A stretch of DNA of 52,781 bases from Planctomicrobium piriforme (lineage in GTDB: Bacteria; Planctomycetota; Planctomycetia; Planctomycetales; Planctomycetaceae), in the NCBI GenBank assembly GCA_945860955.1, contig CAMATH010000051.1:1-52781 (forward strand), read 5' to 3'. The translations under genes were made by a program, and so were the position numbers. Each line of letters starts with the position of its first letter. Position 1 is the stretch's first letter. The notes beneath the pieces are model-generated. The model was not told the DNA's origin. It worked only from the letters and a program-made list of their open reading frames with translations, and ran no database searches. Shown one piece after another: positions 1 to 7,714 of this stretch.

Positions 1-1
1 C

Positions 2-340
2 TGGGAGGCGTTGCAGGCGGGGCGGGCGTACGTCGCGTTCGACTGGCTCGCCGACGCGACCGGCTTCGACTTCGCCGCCGTTTCGCCCGACGTTCGGCAC
101 GAGATGGGGAGTCAATTCCCGGTGCAACCGGCAATGCGACTGGTCGCCCGGTCGCCAATCGCGGTGGACTGGCGGTTGATCCGCGACGGCAAGCTGGTGG
201 CGGAATCAACCGGCAGACAATTCGAGGCCCCACTCGTGGAACCCGGAATTTACCGGATCGAAGCGTGGCTGGAGGTCGCGAGTGAGAAGCAGATTTGGGT
301 GCTGTCGAATCCGGTGTATGCGACCGGTCTGAGGAAGTAA
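2..340 (+). CDS. C-terminal end of a PHP-domain-like protein (5' truncated)
   Basis: The reading frame is open from the first complete codon and ends at 340, so only about the last 112 residues are in the window. The fragment begins with a short motif (GRAYVAFDWLAD) and continues as a beta-rich tail ending WVLSNPVYATGL. I recognise this tail from PHP-type phosphoesterase-like proteins (histidinol-phosphatase superfamily) of planctomycetes, where it follows the metal-binding PHP domain. That identification is from memory of the family; the catalytic domain lies outside the window. The gene converges with the oxidoreductase ending at 785. Function beyond a PHP-like protein cannot be stated. Confidence 0.55.
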   Translation, partial: WEALQAGRAYVAFDWLADATGFDFAAVSPDVRHEMGSQFPVQPAMRLVARSPIAVDWRLIRDGKLVAESTGRQFEAPLVEPGIYRIEAWLEVASEKQIWVLSNPVYATGLRK

Positions 341-784
341 ACGACACTGCGTCCTCCCCAATTCGTGAATTCCTGGCCTCAACATCCGTGACCGGGGCGT
401 CGCACCACAATTTCCACCGAGTCGTCAGATCGTTCTGACCAGTTCCTGAGCCGGAGTGACTGTTCAACGCAGTACAATGTGACCGGGCAGGTAACGGCGC
501 GATCACCTGGACTTTTTTCGCTTCAGAGCACGTAATGCCAGCTCACCCGGAAATTGTGACTCCGAATTAATAAGAAACGGACACGCCGTTCTGGCCTTAA
601 GCCTTGAAAACAGGCTTCAACCCGAGGAACGAGCATGTCCGATTGGATATCTTACCCAGTGGGGGGAAATCGCAGCTTCCGGCCGACGGGGAGTGAACAT
701 GTCACTAGGCCGAGTTTGTTGGTGACGATCGAAGCCACCACATTTGTCGTCAGTCGTCCAATCTGCGGTTGGAGCGATCCCGGT
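341..784. other. Convergent intergenic region, 444 bp
   Basis: This lies between two convergent genes. It holds a small hairpin (AAGCCT 599-604, AGGCTT 612-617, seven-base loop) without a clear T-tract. The word CCTTGAAAAC at 602-611 recurs at 2377-2386 on the far side of the oxidoreductase gene. A possible 80-codon frame at 635-877 has a good ribosome-binding sequence (GAGG at 624-627, seven bases before ATG) but runs 93 bases into the opposing gene and resembles nothing I know, so it is not called. Confidence 0.5.
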
Positions 785-1900
785 TCACGACAACGTAAAC
801 CCGGGCAGCTTGACGATTTCGCCACCCTTCAGAGCCGACTGATGGGCGCAGATGCCGACGCAGGTCCAGTTGGCTGACTGGACGGCGTTGGGCCAGGGGT
901 CGCGGTCGTTGATGAGCGCGGTGACGAACTCGTTCACCAGGTGCGGGTGCGAGCCGCCGTGGCCGCCGCCTTGGATGAACGACAGGTGGTCGGCGTCTTG
1001 AATGCTCTTGGTGAACTTGCGGATTGGCTCGGGGAGCAGGTGCGCGTAGTCGGGGACTTCGATTTTTGAGGGAATCTCGTGCTCCGGCTTCTTCGCCGTG
1101 TGGAGGACGTGTGGTTCCCCCTCAACCAGCGTCCACTCAAAACTCTTCTTCGTGCCGTACACGTCGAAGCTCTCGCGGTACTGGCGGGCGACGTCGTACA
1201 AAAACCGCCAGATGTGCGCGGTGACGTCGGAATCCTTGATCTTGATGTGGCAGCTCTCGACGGCGAACTTGTTCCCCGACTTCTGGGCGATGTCGTCGCG
1301 AACGGTTCCCGAGCCGAAGCAGCTCACGTATTCCGCTTTGCCGTTGACCAGCCCCAGCACCGGGCTGACGACGTGGGTGGCGTAGTGCATGGGGATCATC
1401 CGTTCCCAGTAATCGGGCCAGCCATCCATATCCTGCGGGTGCGAGGCGGCGAGATGCTGGATCTTGCCGAGTTCGCCTTTAGTGTAGAGTTCCTTGAGGA
1501 ACAGGAACTCCCGGCTGTAGACGACGGTCTCGGCCATCATATATTTCAGGCCGGTCTTTTTGACCGTTTCGACGATCTTTTCGCAGTCTTCCACGGTGGT
1601 CGCCATGGGGACGGTACACATGACGTGCTTGCCTGCATTGAGGGCGGCGAGCGACATCCAGGCGTGGTCGGGGATCGGCGAATTGATGTGGACGAAGTCG
1701 ACCGACTTGTCGGCCAGAACGTCTTCGAATTGGGTGTACCGGTTGGCGATGCCCAGGGTGTCGCCGACCTTCTTCAGCTTCTCGGGATTCCGCTGGCAGA
1801 TCGCGACGACGTTGGCTTGTGGGTGAGCCTGGTAAATCGGGATGAACTCGGCACCAAAGCCCAGTCCGACCATCGCGACGTTGACCTGACTTTTTCCCAT
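785..1900 (-). CDS. Gfo/Idh/MocA family oxidoreductase
   Basis: A 371-residue NAD(P)-dependent oxidoreductase-like protein, cytoplasmic as judged by the absence of a signal peptide. The N-terminal Rossmann fold has the nucleotide loop GLGFG at residues 12-16. The usual catalytic-lysine motif (CEKP in most of the family) is here CTVP at residues 95-98, so the lysine is missing. The C-terminal alpha/beta domain keeps a histidine pair in HYATHVVSP. Start choice: the frame stays open about 450 bases further upstream, but GGAGGA lies seven bases before this ATG and recognisable homology begins here. Members act on sugars and related polyols; the substrate cannot be told. It is monocistronic between repeat-bearing intergenic regions. 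Confidence 0.85.
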   Translation of the reverse strand: MGKSQVNVAMVGLGFGAEFIPIYQAHPQANVVAICQRNPEKLKKVGDTLGIANRYTQFEDVLADKSVDFVHINSPIPDHAWMSLAALNAGKHVMCTVPMATTVEDCEKIVETVKKTGLKYMMAETVVYSREFLFLKELYTKGELGKIQHLAASHPQDMDGWPDYWERMIPMHYATHVVSPVLGLVNGKAEYVSCFGSGTVRDDIAQKSGNKFAVESCHIKIKDSDVTAHIWRFLYDVARQYRESFDVYGTKKSFEWTLVEGEPHVLHTAKKPEHEIPSKIEVPDYAHLLPEPIRKFTKSIQDADHLSFIQGGGHGGSHPHLVNEFVTALINDRDPWPNAVQSANWTCVGICAHQSALKGGEIVKLPGFTLS

Positions 1901-1907
1901 GACAAAT

Positions 1908-1913
1908 TCCTCC
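1908..1913 (-). promoter_or_regulatory. Shine-Dalgarno sequence that fixes the oxidoreductase start
   Basis: On the minus strand this reads GGAGGA, seven bases upstream of the ATG at 1900. An in-frame ATG at 1915 overlaps it and would lack a site of its own, so 1900 is preferred. Confidence 0.7.
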
Positions 1914-2120
1914 ATGCCGAAGCGGCGAATTGATGCGAACGCGGGTTGTGAAGCAGAGACCGCAGAGACTATCGCGAGGGCGGGGGAAAATGCAATCGGG
2001 CGGGGGAGTTCAGGGATACTCGTTGTCGGGTTCGGCGACAGGTGGTGAAGAGGAACGGGCTGTCGGATATACCGAGTGCGGCACCAATTGGGATGTGCGA
2101 ACGACCGACGGAAAGAATCT

Positions 2121-2157
2121 GACAGGATGAAGAGGATGAAAGGGATGAACAGGATGG
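2121..2157 (+). repeat. Purine-rich AGGATGAA-type repeat, copy 1
   Basis: An array of short words (GACAGGATGAAGAGGATGAA, then AGGGATGAACAGGATGG). A similar copy in the opposite orientation lies at 2241-2274. I recall such 'aggatgaa' arrays as common in planctomycete intergenic DNA; that is memory, not a search. Confidence 0.65.
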
Positions 2158-2240
2158 AGTGGCTCGCCATTCCTGCTCTCTGGTGAAGTGGCTGAAATGG
2201 AAAAACTCCGAATCCACATGATCGACAGTCGCCGCAGCAA

Positions 2241-2274
2241 TCCTGTCCATCCTCTTCATCCCTTTCATCCTGTC
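2241..2274 (-). repeat. Purine-rich AGGATGAA-type repeat, inverted copy 2
   Basis: Read on the minus strand it starts GACAGGATGAAAGGGATGAA and continues GAGGATGGACAGGA, the same words as copy 1 in a different order. With copy 1 it forms an imperfect inverted repeat around 83 bp of unrelated sequence. Confidence 0.65.
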
Positions 2275-2352
2275 TACAATAATCGGGGTGGACAACAATA
2301 ATCGGCTCGGTGAGTGTCGACGTGCGATGTGGATGTCGGTGGCAGGTCAAGA

Positions 2353-2389
2353 TAGGTTTTCAAGGCATTGGCCATTCCTTGAAAACCTA
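2353..2389. repeat. Perfect 13-bp inverted repeat (hairpin)
   Basis: TAGGTTTTCAAGG (2353-2365) pairs perfectly with CCTTGAAAACCTA (2377-2389) around an 11-base loop holding TGGCCA. It lies 100 bases beyond the stop of the minus-strand gene ending at 2489 and could serve as its 3' end, but no T-tract follows on either strand, so a classical intrinsic terminator is not supported. Confidence 0.6.
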
Positions 2390-2488
2390 GCTTCACCCGC
2401 CGCTGGCCCACTCTACGCGCTTCGGGACTCGCCGTGCCGACCGTCCGCGAAACAAGCAACAAAACCGGTTTTGATTTTTGACAGGTAT

Positions 2489-4117
2489 TTAGGAGCAGGA
2501 CGCCGGAATTCCGGCAGCCAACTCCAGCGTATTCAACCGCTCGGAAAGAGTTGCGTCGGACTGGCTCAGGGCTTGCAGGAGTCGCAGGAGGGTGAACAGC
2601 GCGTCACAACGGGGAGGCGAATGATCCGACCAGTGATAACCGATTGGGCCGTGCGTTGACGAAGATTGGGAATCGGCAATTCGCCGCCAGGTTTGCTGCA
2701 ACGTCGCTGGTGGCGCCGGAGTCGAGGTTTCGACACAAAAATGCGGGATCGCACAGGGTTCATCGGGTTGGACGATGGCCGACAGGAAAGACTCCAACTG
2801 TTCCGGCGGAATGACGCGCCCCTGGTCATCGAGTGCCACGCATTGCTGGCCATCGTCGGAGACCAGGAACCCGAGATGGGTCTGATGTTCGAGAACGGCG
2901 CGGCGGAGTCGGGCGATGTCGCTGTCAGTTTCATCGAACGGATCCCGTTCCCGGCAGGGGATTTCTACGGGAATCAGACGGCAGGCGGTTTCGGCCAGCA
3001 GTGCCATCGCCGAAAGCGAAACCGGTCGCGGGGCACAGGCCCAGGCAATTCGCAGTGGACGCAACCCGTGGGCCAGCGGCCGGAATTGGGACTGGTACAG
3101 TGTCCCCAAGCGAAAGCTCCGCAAACCGCCCGGCCGGCGGGAAGGGCGGACGAAGCCAGCCATCCACGCCTCTGCGACCAGATCGAGGTCGCCTCCCCGC
3201 GACCACGGTTCGGCATCCCGACCAACAAAGTCGAGACCGGAGTATGCAGGGGACATTCCTGAGCCCGTGACGTGTGCCCCGCCCGCTGCCCGCAGATGCT
3301 GAACGGCGAACCAGAATTCCGGACGGACGGCAAAACCGAGGTCGACGACTTGGCAGCCCATTCGGCGGAGCGCCAATCCGACCCCCATCGCCAGGTCAGC
3401 GGCACAGGGCCGGTCGTCGTGGGCCAGCACGACCAGCGGACCGGGGGCACCGGCCTTTAAGACAGTCACCCCTTCGGCCAGGAATTCGTCCGACGGGAGT
3501 GCCAACGGACTGGGGGATCCCACCTCAGCGAGCGCCAGGACCGGTTCGCGTTTCCAAAGGACACTCGCGAAAGCGCCAGCGATTTCCCCCGCAAGCCGGC
3601 GATCGAATTCATTGAGGTAAACGCCGCGAATTCCATCGCGGCGAAACAGCCGGTCCACAGGCCCGGTGAACCCGTGCCGGCCAACAACTCCAGCGTCACG
3701 GGAGGGCGAGGCTCCTGCCGAGCCGCCGCTGCGTTCCCGCAAACCGAAAACCGTACTCTGGGCAGCTCTCGTCACACAATCCGAAATGTCCTCCGTTGAA
3801 ACAGCAGGAATCCCGCCATCACGGACCGGCACCTGCAACGCGTCCGCTGGACTGGCACCGTGATCGACCGTCTCCCCGTCCGAATTCTCCGCCGAATCGG
3901 CGACTCCCTCCCGATGCGGACAAAACCGGCACTTGTCATACCCGGCGGCCAAGCGGGCCCGGTGAATCGCGGGGGAGATATCGTACCGCTCCCCCGGGCA
4001 GCGAAAACGAGCGACAGGAGCGCTTGCGAGGAACATGTCGCCATTCGACAATGGGGCCGCGGAGACGAAGGGGGCGAGTTGTACGGAATTTGAGTCGAAC
4101 GGGTCAAGAACAGTCAT
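2489..4117 (-). CDS. Degenerate phosphohexomutase-like protein (probable pseudoenzyme)
   Basis: A 542-residue protein related to the alpha-D-phosphohexomutases. The family's first motif is visible as RRDGIRGVY (159-167). The phosphoserine loop, normally TASHNP, is TGSGMSP (284-290), and the metal loop, normally DGDADR, is SDDGQQ (420-425) in an otherwise recognisable context (CVALDDQGRV). Loss of two metal-binding aspartates predicts no mutase activity. The N-terminus carries C40 and a CRFCPHR motif (C63, C66) that could bind metal. Residues 131-140 (GGSAGASPSR) encode a copy of a dispersed genomic repeat. The start is uncertain: the ATG at 4117 overlaps the holA start, and ATGs at 4126 and 4036 are also possible. 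Function unknown. Confidence 0.7.
   Translation of the reverse strand: MTVLDPFDSNSVQLAPFVSAAPLSNGDMFLASAPVARFRCPGERYDISPAIHRARLAAGYDKCRFCPHREGVADSAENSDGETVDHGASPADALQVPVRDGGIPAVSTEDISDCVTRAAQSTVFGLRERSGGSAGASPSRDAGVVGRHGFTGPVDRLFRRDGIRGVYLNEFDRRLAGEIAGAFASVLWKREPVLALAEVGSPSPLALPSDEFLAEGVTVLKAGAPGPLVVLAHDDRPCAADLAMGVGLALRRMGCQVVDLGFAVRPEFWFAVQHLRAAGGAHVTGSGMSPAYSGLDFVGRDAEPWSRGGDLDLVAEAWMAGFVRPSRRPGGLRSFRLGTLYQSQFRPLAHGLRPLRIAWACAPRPVSLSAMALLAETACRLIPVEIPCRERDPFDETDSDIARLRRAVLEHQTHLGFLVSDDGQQCVALDDQGRVIPPEQLESFLSAIVQPDEPCAIPHFCVETSTPAPPATLQQTWRRIADSQSSSTHGPIGYHWSDHSPPRCDALFTLLRLLQALSQSDATLSERLNTLELAAGIPASCS
3701..3726 (-). repeat. Dispersed 'GEAPAEP/SAGASPSR' repeat inside a coding region
   Basis: The core GGCGAGGCTCCTGCCGAGCC (plus strand, 3705-3724) contains GGCTC...GAGCC on the minus strand and can form a small hairpin. 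I know this word as a frequent intergenic repeat of planctomycetes that translates as GEAPAEP or SAGASPSR. Here it lies in frame within the phosphohexomutase-like gene, in a stretch before the first recognisable domain. Confidence 0.6.
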
Positions 4118-5138
4118 GCACGCCACGGAATTCCTGCGATCCCCCGGCAGTCACCGGTTGGGGGCGGTCGTCGCGCTCGCGGGGACCGAGCGGTTTCTGA
4201 AACTGGAGGCGATGCGGGAAATTGCCAAACTGGTCGTTGGCGGCGACGAGGACGAACTTTCGGTCTCCCACTACGGCGGGGATGACCTGGAATGGAAGAC
4301 GGTCGCCGACGCGCTGTTGACCTCGTCGATGTGGAGTCCCGCCCAGGTGGTCATTCTGGATTCGGCCGACGACTTTGTTTCCGAACGAAGGGCCAATCTC
4401 GAAAAGTATCTTGAGAAGCCGGCCAAGAAGTCGCTGCTGGTTTTGGACGTCAAGAGTTTTCCGTCGAACACAAAACTGGCGAAGCGGGTGGCCGAAATCG
4501 GGCTGACGCTGGAATGCGCGCAGTTGAAGCCGGCACAAATGAACGCCTGGGTGACCGAACGGGCGAAGACGGCGTATCAGAAGCAGCTCGCGTCCGGGGC
4601 GGCGTCCTTGCTGGTCGAACTGATTGGGTGTGAATTCGGGTTGTTGGATCAGGAGTTGGCAAAGCTGACCGCATTCGCCGGCACGGCACCGACGATCACG
4701 TCGGAATCGGTCGCGAAGCTGGTCGGCGGCTGGAAGACGGAGACGACCTGGAAAATGGTTGACGCCATTCGCGACGGAAACTTTGGCAAAGCGATGGAAT
4801 TGCTGGACAATCTGCTGACTTCGGGGGAGAGTCCGCTCAAAATTCTGGGGGGGATCTCGTTCAGTTTCCGGCCGATTGTGCGGGCGATTGAGTACATGCG
4901 GCAAGGGCAGCCGATGGCCGAGGCGCTGGCCGCCAGTGGTGTGAAGTCGTTCGTCATTGGTGTCCAGAGCGCGTACATCAACCGGGTCAGCCGGCCGCGG
5001 TGCGAGCGGATCGCGGGCTGGCTGCTGGAGGCGGATACCGACGCCAAGGGATTCGGCACCAATCTGCCCGATCGAGTGGTTTTGGAGCGATTGGTGTATC
5101 GGCTCTGCGCGCCGCGCCCCGCTGCACGTCCGTCGTGA
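4116..5138 (+). CDS. holA: DNA polymerase III subunit delta
   Basis: A 340-residue protein with the layout of the clamp-loader delta subunit: an N-terminal region where other AAA+ proteins carry a Walker A motif (here LAGTERFLKLEAMREI), a second-domain stretch LLVLDVKSFPSNTKLAKRV, and the helical C-terminal domain with GGWKTETTWKMVDAIRDGN and LKILGGISFSFRPIVRAI, all typical of HolA. Delta opens the beta sliding clamp and is not an ATPase. Length matches the family. The start at 4116 is chosen because homology begins soon after; no strong ribosome-binding site precedes it. It diverges from the phosphohexomutase-like gene with overlapping start codons. Confidence 0.88.
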   Translation: MHATEFLRSPGSHRLGAVVALAGTERFLKLEAMREIAKLVVGGDEDELSVSHYGGDDLEWKTVADALLTSSMWSPAQVVILDSADDFVSERRANLEKYLEKPAKKSLLVLDVKSFPSNTKLAKRVAEIGLTLECAQLKPAQMNAWVTERAKTAYQKQLASGAASLLVELIGCEFGLLDQELAKLTAFAGTAPTITSESVAKLVGGWKTETTWKMVDAIRDGNFGKAMELLDNLLTSGESPLKILGGISFSFRPIVRAIEYMRQGQPMAEALAASGVKSFVIGVQSAYINRVSRPRCERIAGWLLEADTDAKGFGTNLPDRVVLERLVYRLCAPRPAARPS

Positions 5139-5226
5139 TTGGTGCGCTTGCAGTTGCAGCGCGTGTGCGAGACGATGGTCAAAGCCACACATCTCCTCCC
5201 CCACACCGAGCGCCCATCCCACCGCC

Positions 5227-6045
5227 ATGGAGAGTTTCCCTTCGTCGAACGTCCCCAACTCCGGAGTGCCATCGTCGTTTTCCGCCGACGAGTTGGCCGC
5301 GTTCGATCGACAGGGGTTTATCGTGGTTCCCGGATTGGCCGATGCGACGACGGTCGAGCGGATGATTCAGGTGACGCGGGCGGGATTGGACCGGGGGGAT
5401 GGACCGATCGAGTTGGAGGCCGACCTGCGGTATCCAGGAGCGCCGCAATCGCGCGATCAGACAGGTGGCACCACCATTCGCCGGCTCAAGGAAGCTCAAG
5501 GGCGGGATCCGATTTTCACTCGCTGGATCACCGACGATCCCGTTCTCAATCGGCTGAAGCAATTGATCGGTCCGCGGGTGGTGATGCCACTCTCGCACCA
5601 CAATTGCATCATGACCAAGCAGCCGCGATTCAGCAGTCAGACCGGCTGGCACCAGGATATACGCTATTGGTCATTCAGCCGGCCGGAACTTGTCAGTCTG
5701 TGGCTGGCACTGGGGGAGGAGACGCCCGACAACGGCTGTCTGTTTGTGATTCCGGGCACGCATCGGATGCGTTTTCAGCCGGAGCAGTTTGACGAGAAGC
5801 TGTTTTTGCGGACGGACCTGCCGGAGAATCAGCCGTTGATCGCCGGCAAGCAGCCTGTGAAGCTCGCGGCAGGGGACGTGCTTTTCTTCCACGCGCTGAC
5901 CTTTCACGCGGCCGGCCGAAACACGACTCAGCAATCGAAATACTCGGCGGTCTTCACATTTCGCGCAGAAGACAATCCGCCGTTGGTGGGGACGCGGTCG
6001 GCGTCGATGCCAGAGTTGCTGTTAACGCCGGGGGGGAGTACATAA
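5227..6045 (+). CDS. Phytanoyl-CoA dioxygenase (PhyH) family protein
   Basis: A 272-residue Fe(II)/2-oxoglutarate-dependent oxygenase-like protein. The metal-binding triad is visible: H142 and D144 in WHQDIRYW and H227 in FHALTFHAAGRN. The strand after it (SKYSAVFTF) is also typical. PhyH-family enzymes hydroxylate lipids or secondary metabolites; the substrate cannot be predicted. The start is the ATG from which family similarity begins; the frame stays open further upstream only as a shadow of holA. It follows holA by 88 bp and converges with the TAXI-domain gene. Confidence 0.85.
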   Translation: MESFPSSNVPNSGVPSSFSADELAAFDRQGFIVVPGLADATTVERMIQVTRAGLDRGDGPIELEADLRYPGAPQSRDQTGGTTIRRLKEAQGRDPIFTRWITDDPVLNRLKQLIGPRVVMPLSHHNCIMTKQPRFSSQTGWHQDIRYWSFSRPELVSLWLALGEETPDNGCLFVIPGTHRMRFQPEQFDEKLFLRTDLPENQPLIAGKQPVKLAAGDVLFFHALTFHAAGRNTTQQSKYSAVFTFRAEDNPPLVGTRSASMPELLLTPGGST

Positions 6046-6176
6046 AATCCGCGCGGCCAATAACGCGACATTGAACCTGCGCCACATGGCGTCTGCAGCG
6101 AGTGGATGGTGTCTTGGGACGCGAATCGTCTGTATTGATGCCGTGCGGAGTATAATCTCGATTACATTCCCAAAAC

Positions 6177-7604
6177 TCACCCAATCGTCGCGTGCAGAAT
6201 CTTCAACTGAATGTTGATCTTCAGTCCATCGCACCGCTGGTGAATGATCTCGGGAAGGCTGTTGAACAGGAGCGATGAGTTCTCTTGCGTGTAATACCCC
6301 GCGATCATGCTGATCAATCCCAGCAGGTCGCTGCAGAGACTCAGATAGGCCAGATTGTTTTTGCGAATCGACGGGTCGGCAACCGCCAGCACATCTTTGG
6401 AACTCTGATGCACGCTGATCAGACTGATCAGCGAATTCAGTTCGTGGAATTGCCTGCGGTATGCCAGCATTTCCCAGCCCATCAGCGCGAGAAACGCCAG
6501 GCCGATGTTGATCAGAATCCCCAGGAACGCGTCGAGTCCCTGAAACAATTCGCTCGCCTGATTCAGCCCGGGTTCCATCCCGCTGGCGGACAGGGTCGGA
6601 GGCGAGTTATCGAGCAGCTTGCCTGCGGATGTCAGCATCGTCGCCGTCAGTCCGCGTCGGCCCACCAGGTAGGTCGCGACCGCATAAGTCGGCGTCGCTT
6701 CGGCTGGAATCGCGGGAGCCGTTCTGAAATAGCCGGGCGGAATCTCGATCGGCTTCAGGAACGGGTAGCGTTCCCCCCGCGCTCCAAGATTCACTTTTTG
6801 CATGCGAAAACCCGCGTCGGCCAATCGGGCCGTGCCGCGTAACGTCGCTTCGTCAGCCACATCCTTGACCACGAACACCGCGTCGACCTCCGCGGGAATT
6901 TCATAGTCTTTCACAGCCGACAACTGTCGCCACTCGTGCTGATATTCGATTTGCGAATCCAGATTCCAGCCACTGAAAACCAGTTTCGCGACCGAATGAC
7001 TCCCCTCCCCCTTCGACGAAGTCAAAACCGTCCGGATCTCGCTGATTTCGCTGATTCGTTCCCGCACAAACCAGAGTGCCAGTTCCGGATTGGGTGTCTG
7101 CAACCGGGGGAGTTCCTCGGCGATCGGGATCCCCCCCTGGACAAACGCCAGATCGACCTCCCCCTTCGCCACCAATTGCGCCCCCTCATTTGAACCAGGC
7201 ACGACAACCGTCTGGAATTTCAACCGCTGCTGATCATTTTGCACCCGATTTCGCAGTTGCTGGGCGTCGCGGTCCGGCAGTGCGATCTTTAAGGTCGTGT
7301 CTCGGATGAACTCTGAGTACAACCAGCTCAGTAACAAGACGAGCGCCGCCCCGAGAAATAAGACCGGCAGGCGATGCAGCCCGAACGGCCGCTGCAGTTT
7401 CCGCGAAACGCGTTCCGCCTCGCGTGCGACCCGCGCCGTCGCCTCGGCCAGGCTCGCCAGACCGGTATGCTGCGGCAATTCACGGACAATCCGCTCGCGT
7501 GCCGCCTCGGCCTGCTCAATGATCGGCCCAATCTTCAACCGCACCCGCCCCTTGTGCGGTAAGTCGGTTTTCGGTCGGTTCGCGGGGGGCTGTGGTGTGG
7601 TCAC
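6177..7604 (-). CDS. Membrane-anchored TAXI-type substrate-binding domain protein
   Basis: A 475-residue protein starting at GTG. After a charged, helical N-terminus of about 75 residues comes one membrane helix (about 78-97), then a domain resembling TAXI-family TRAP-transporter solute receptors (about 103-330, including VVPGSNEGAQLVAKGEVDLAFVQGG), then a second membrane helix (about 358-380) and a cytoplasmic tail of about 95 residues. A normal TAXI receptor is secreted and ends after the binding domain, so this one is anchored at both ends and probably senses or recruits a ligand rather than feeding a transporter. No TRAP permease gene is nearby. Function not established. Confidence 0.7.
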   Translation of the reverse strand: MTTPQPPANRPKTDLPHKGRVRLKIGPIIEQAEAARERIVRELPQHTGLASLAEATARVAREAERVSRKLQRPFGLHRLPVLFLGAALVLLLSWLYSEFIRDTTLKIALPDRDAQQLRNRVQNDQQRLKFQTVVVPGSNEGAQLVAKGEVDLAFVQGGIPIAEELPRLQTPNPELALWFVRERISEISEIRTVLTSSKGEGSHSVAKLVFSGWNLDSQIEYQHEWRQLSAVKDYEIPAEVDAVFVVKDVADEATLRGTARLADAGFRMQKVNLGARGERYPFLKPIEIPPGYFRTAPAIPAEATPTYAVATYLVGRRGLTATMLTSAGKLLDNSPPTLSASGMEPGLNQASELFQGLDAFLGILINIGLAFLALMGWEMLAYRRQFHELNSLISLISVHQSSKDVLAVADPSIRKNNLAYLSLCSDLLGLISMIAGYYTQENSSLLFNSLPEIIHQRCDGLKINIQLKILHATIG

Positions 7605-7714
7605 GGTGGCGTCGACTGGAATTTTCCGTGTCTTGGTGAAAAATGAAATCGGAGTGCGCGTCGCTGTGACAACGCCGCCCGATCATCGTAATCGAGCCGG
7701 CACTCGCCGTCGCG

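Larger units (their letters stand above)
1914..2488. other. Intergenic region with two repeat structures, 575 bp
   Basis: This lies between the start of the oxidoreductase gene and the stop of the phosphohexomutase-like gene, both on the minus strand. It contains an inverted pair of purine-rich repeats (2121-2157 and 2241-2274) and a perfect 13-bp hairpin (2353-2389), listed separately. The promoter of the oxidoreductase gene must lie here, but no convincing -35/-10 pair could be picked. Frames crossing it are low-complexity translations of the repeats. Confidence 0.5.

Noticed and set aside
635-877. Possible 80-codon plus-strand gene with a good ribosome-binding site
   Set aside because: Its last third is antisense to the oxidoreductase gene, the sequence resembles no family and its composition is not protein-like.
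1079-1933. Long plus-strand frame opposite the oxidoreductase
   Set aside because: Antisense shadow in a GC-rich gene; histidine/arginine/valine-rich without family features.
1901-2350. Upstream extension of the oxidoreductase reading frame
   Set aside because: It translates repeats and low-complexity sequence (FILFIPFIL-like), and a Shine-Dalgarno site points to the start at 1900.
4104-5258. 384-codon minus-strand frame opposite holA
   Set aside because: Antisense shadow; holA matches a known family over its whole length.
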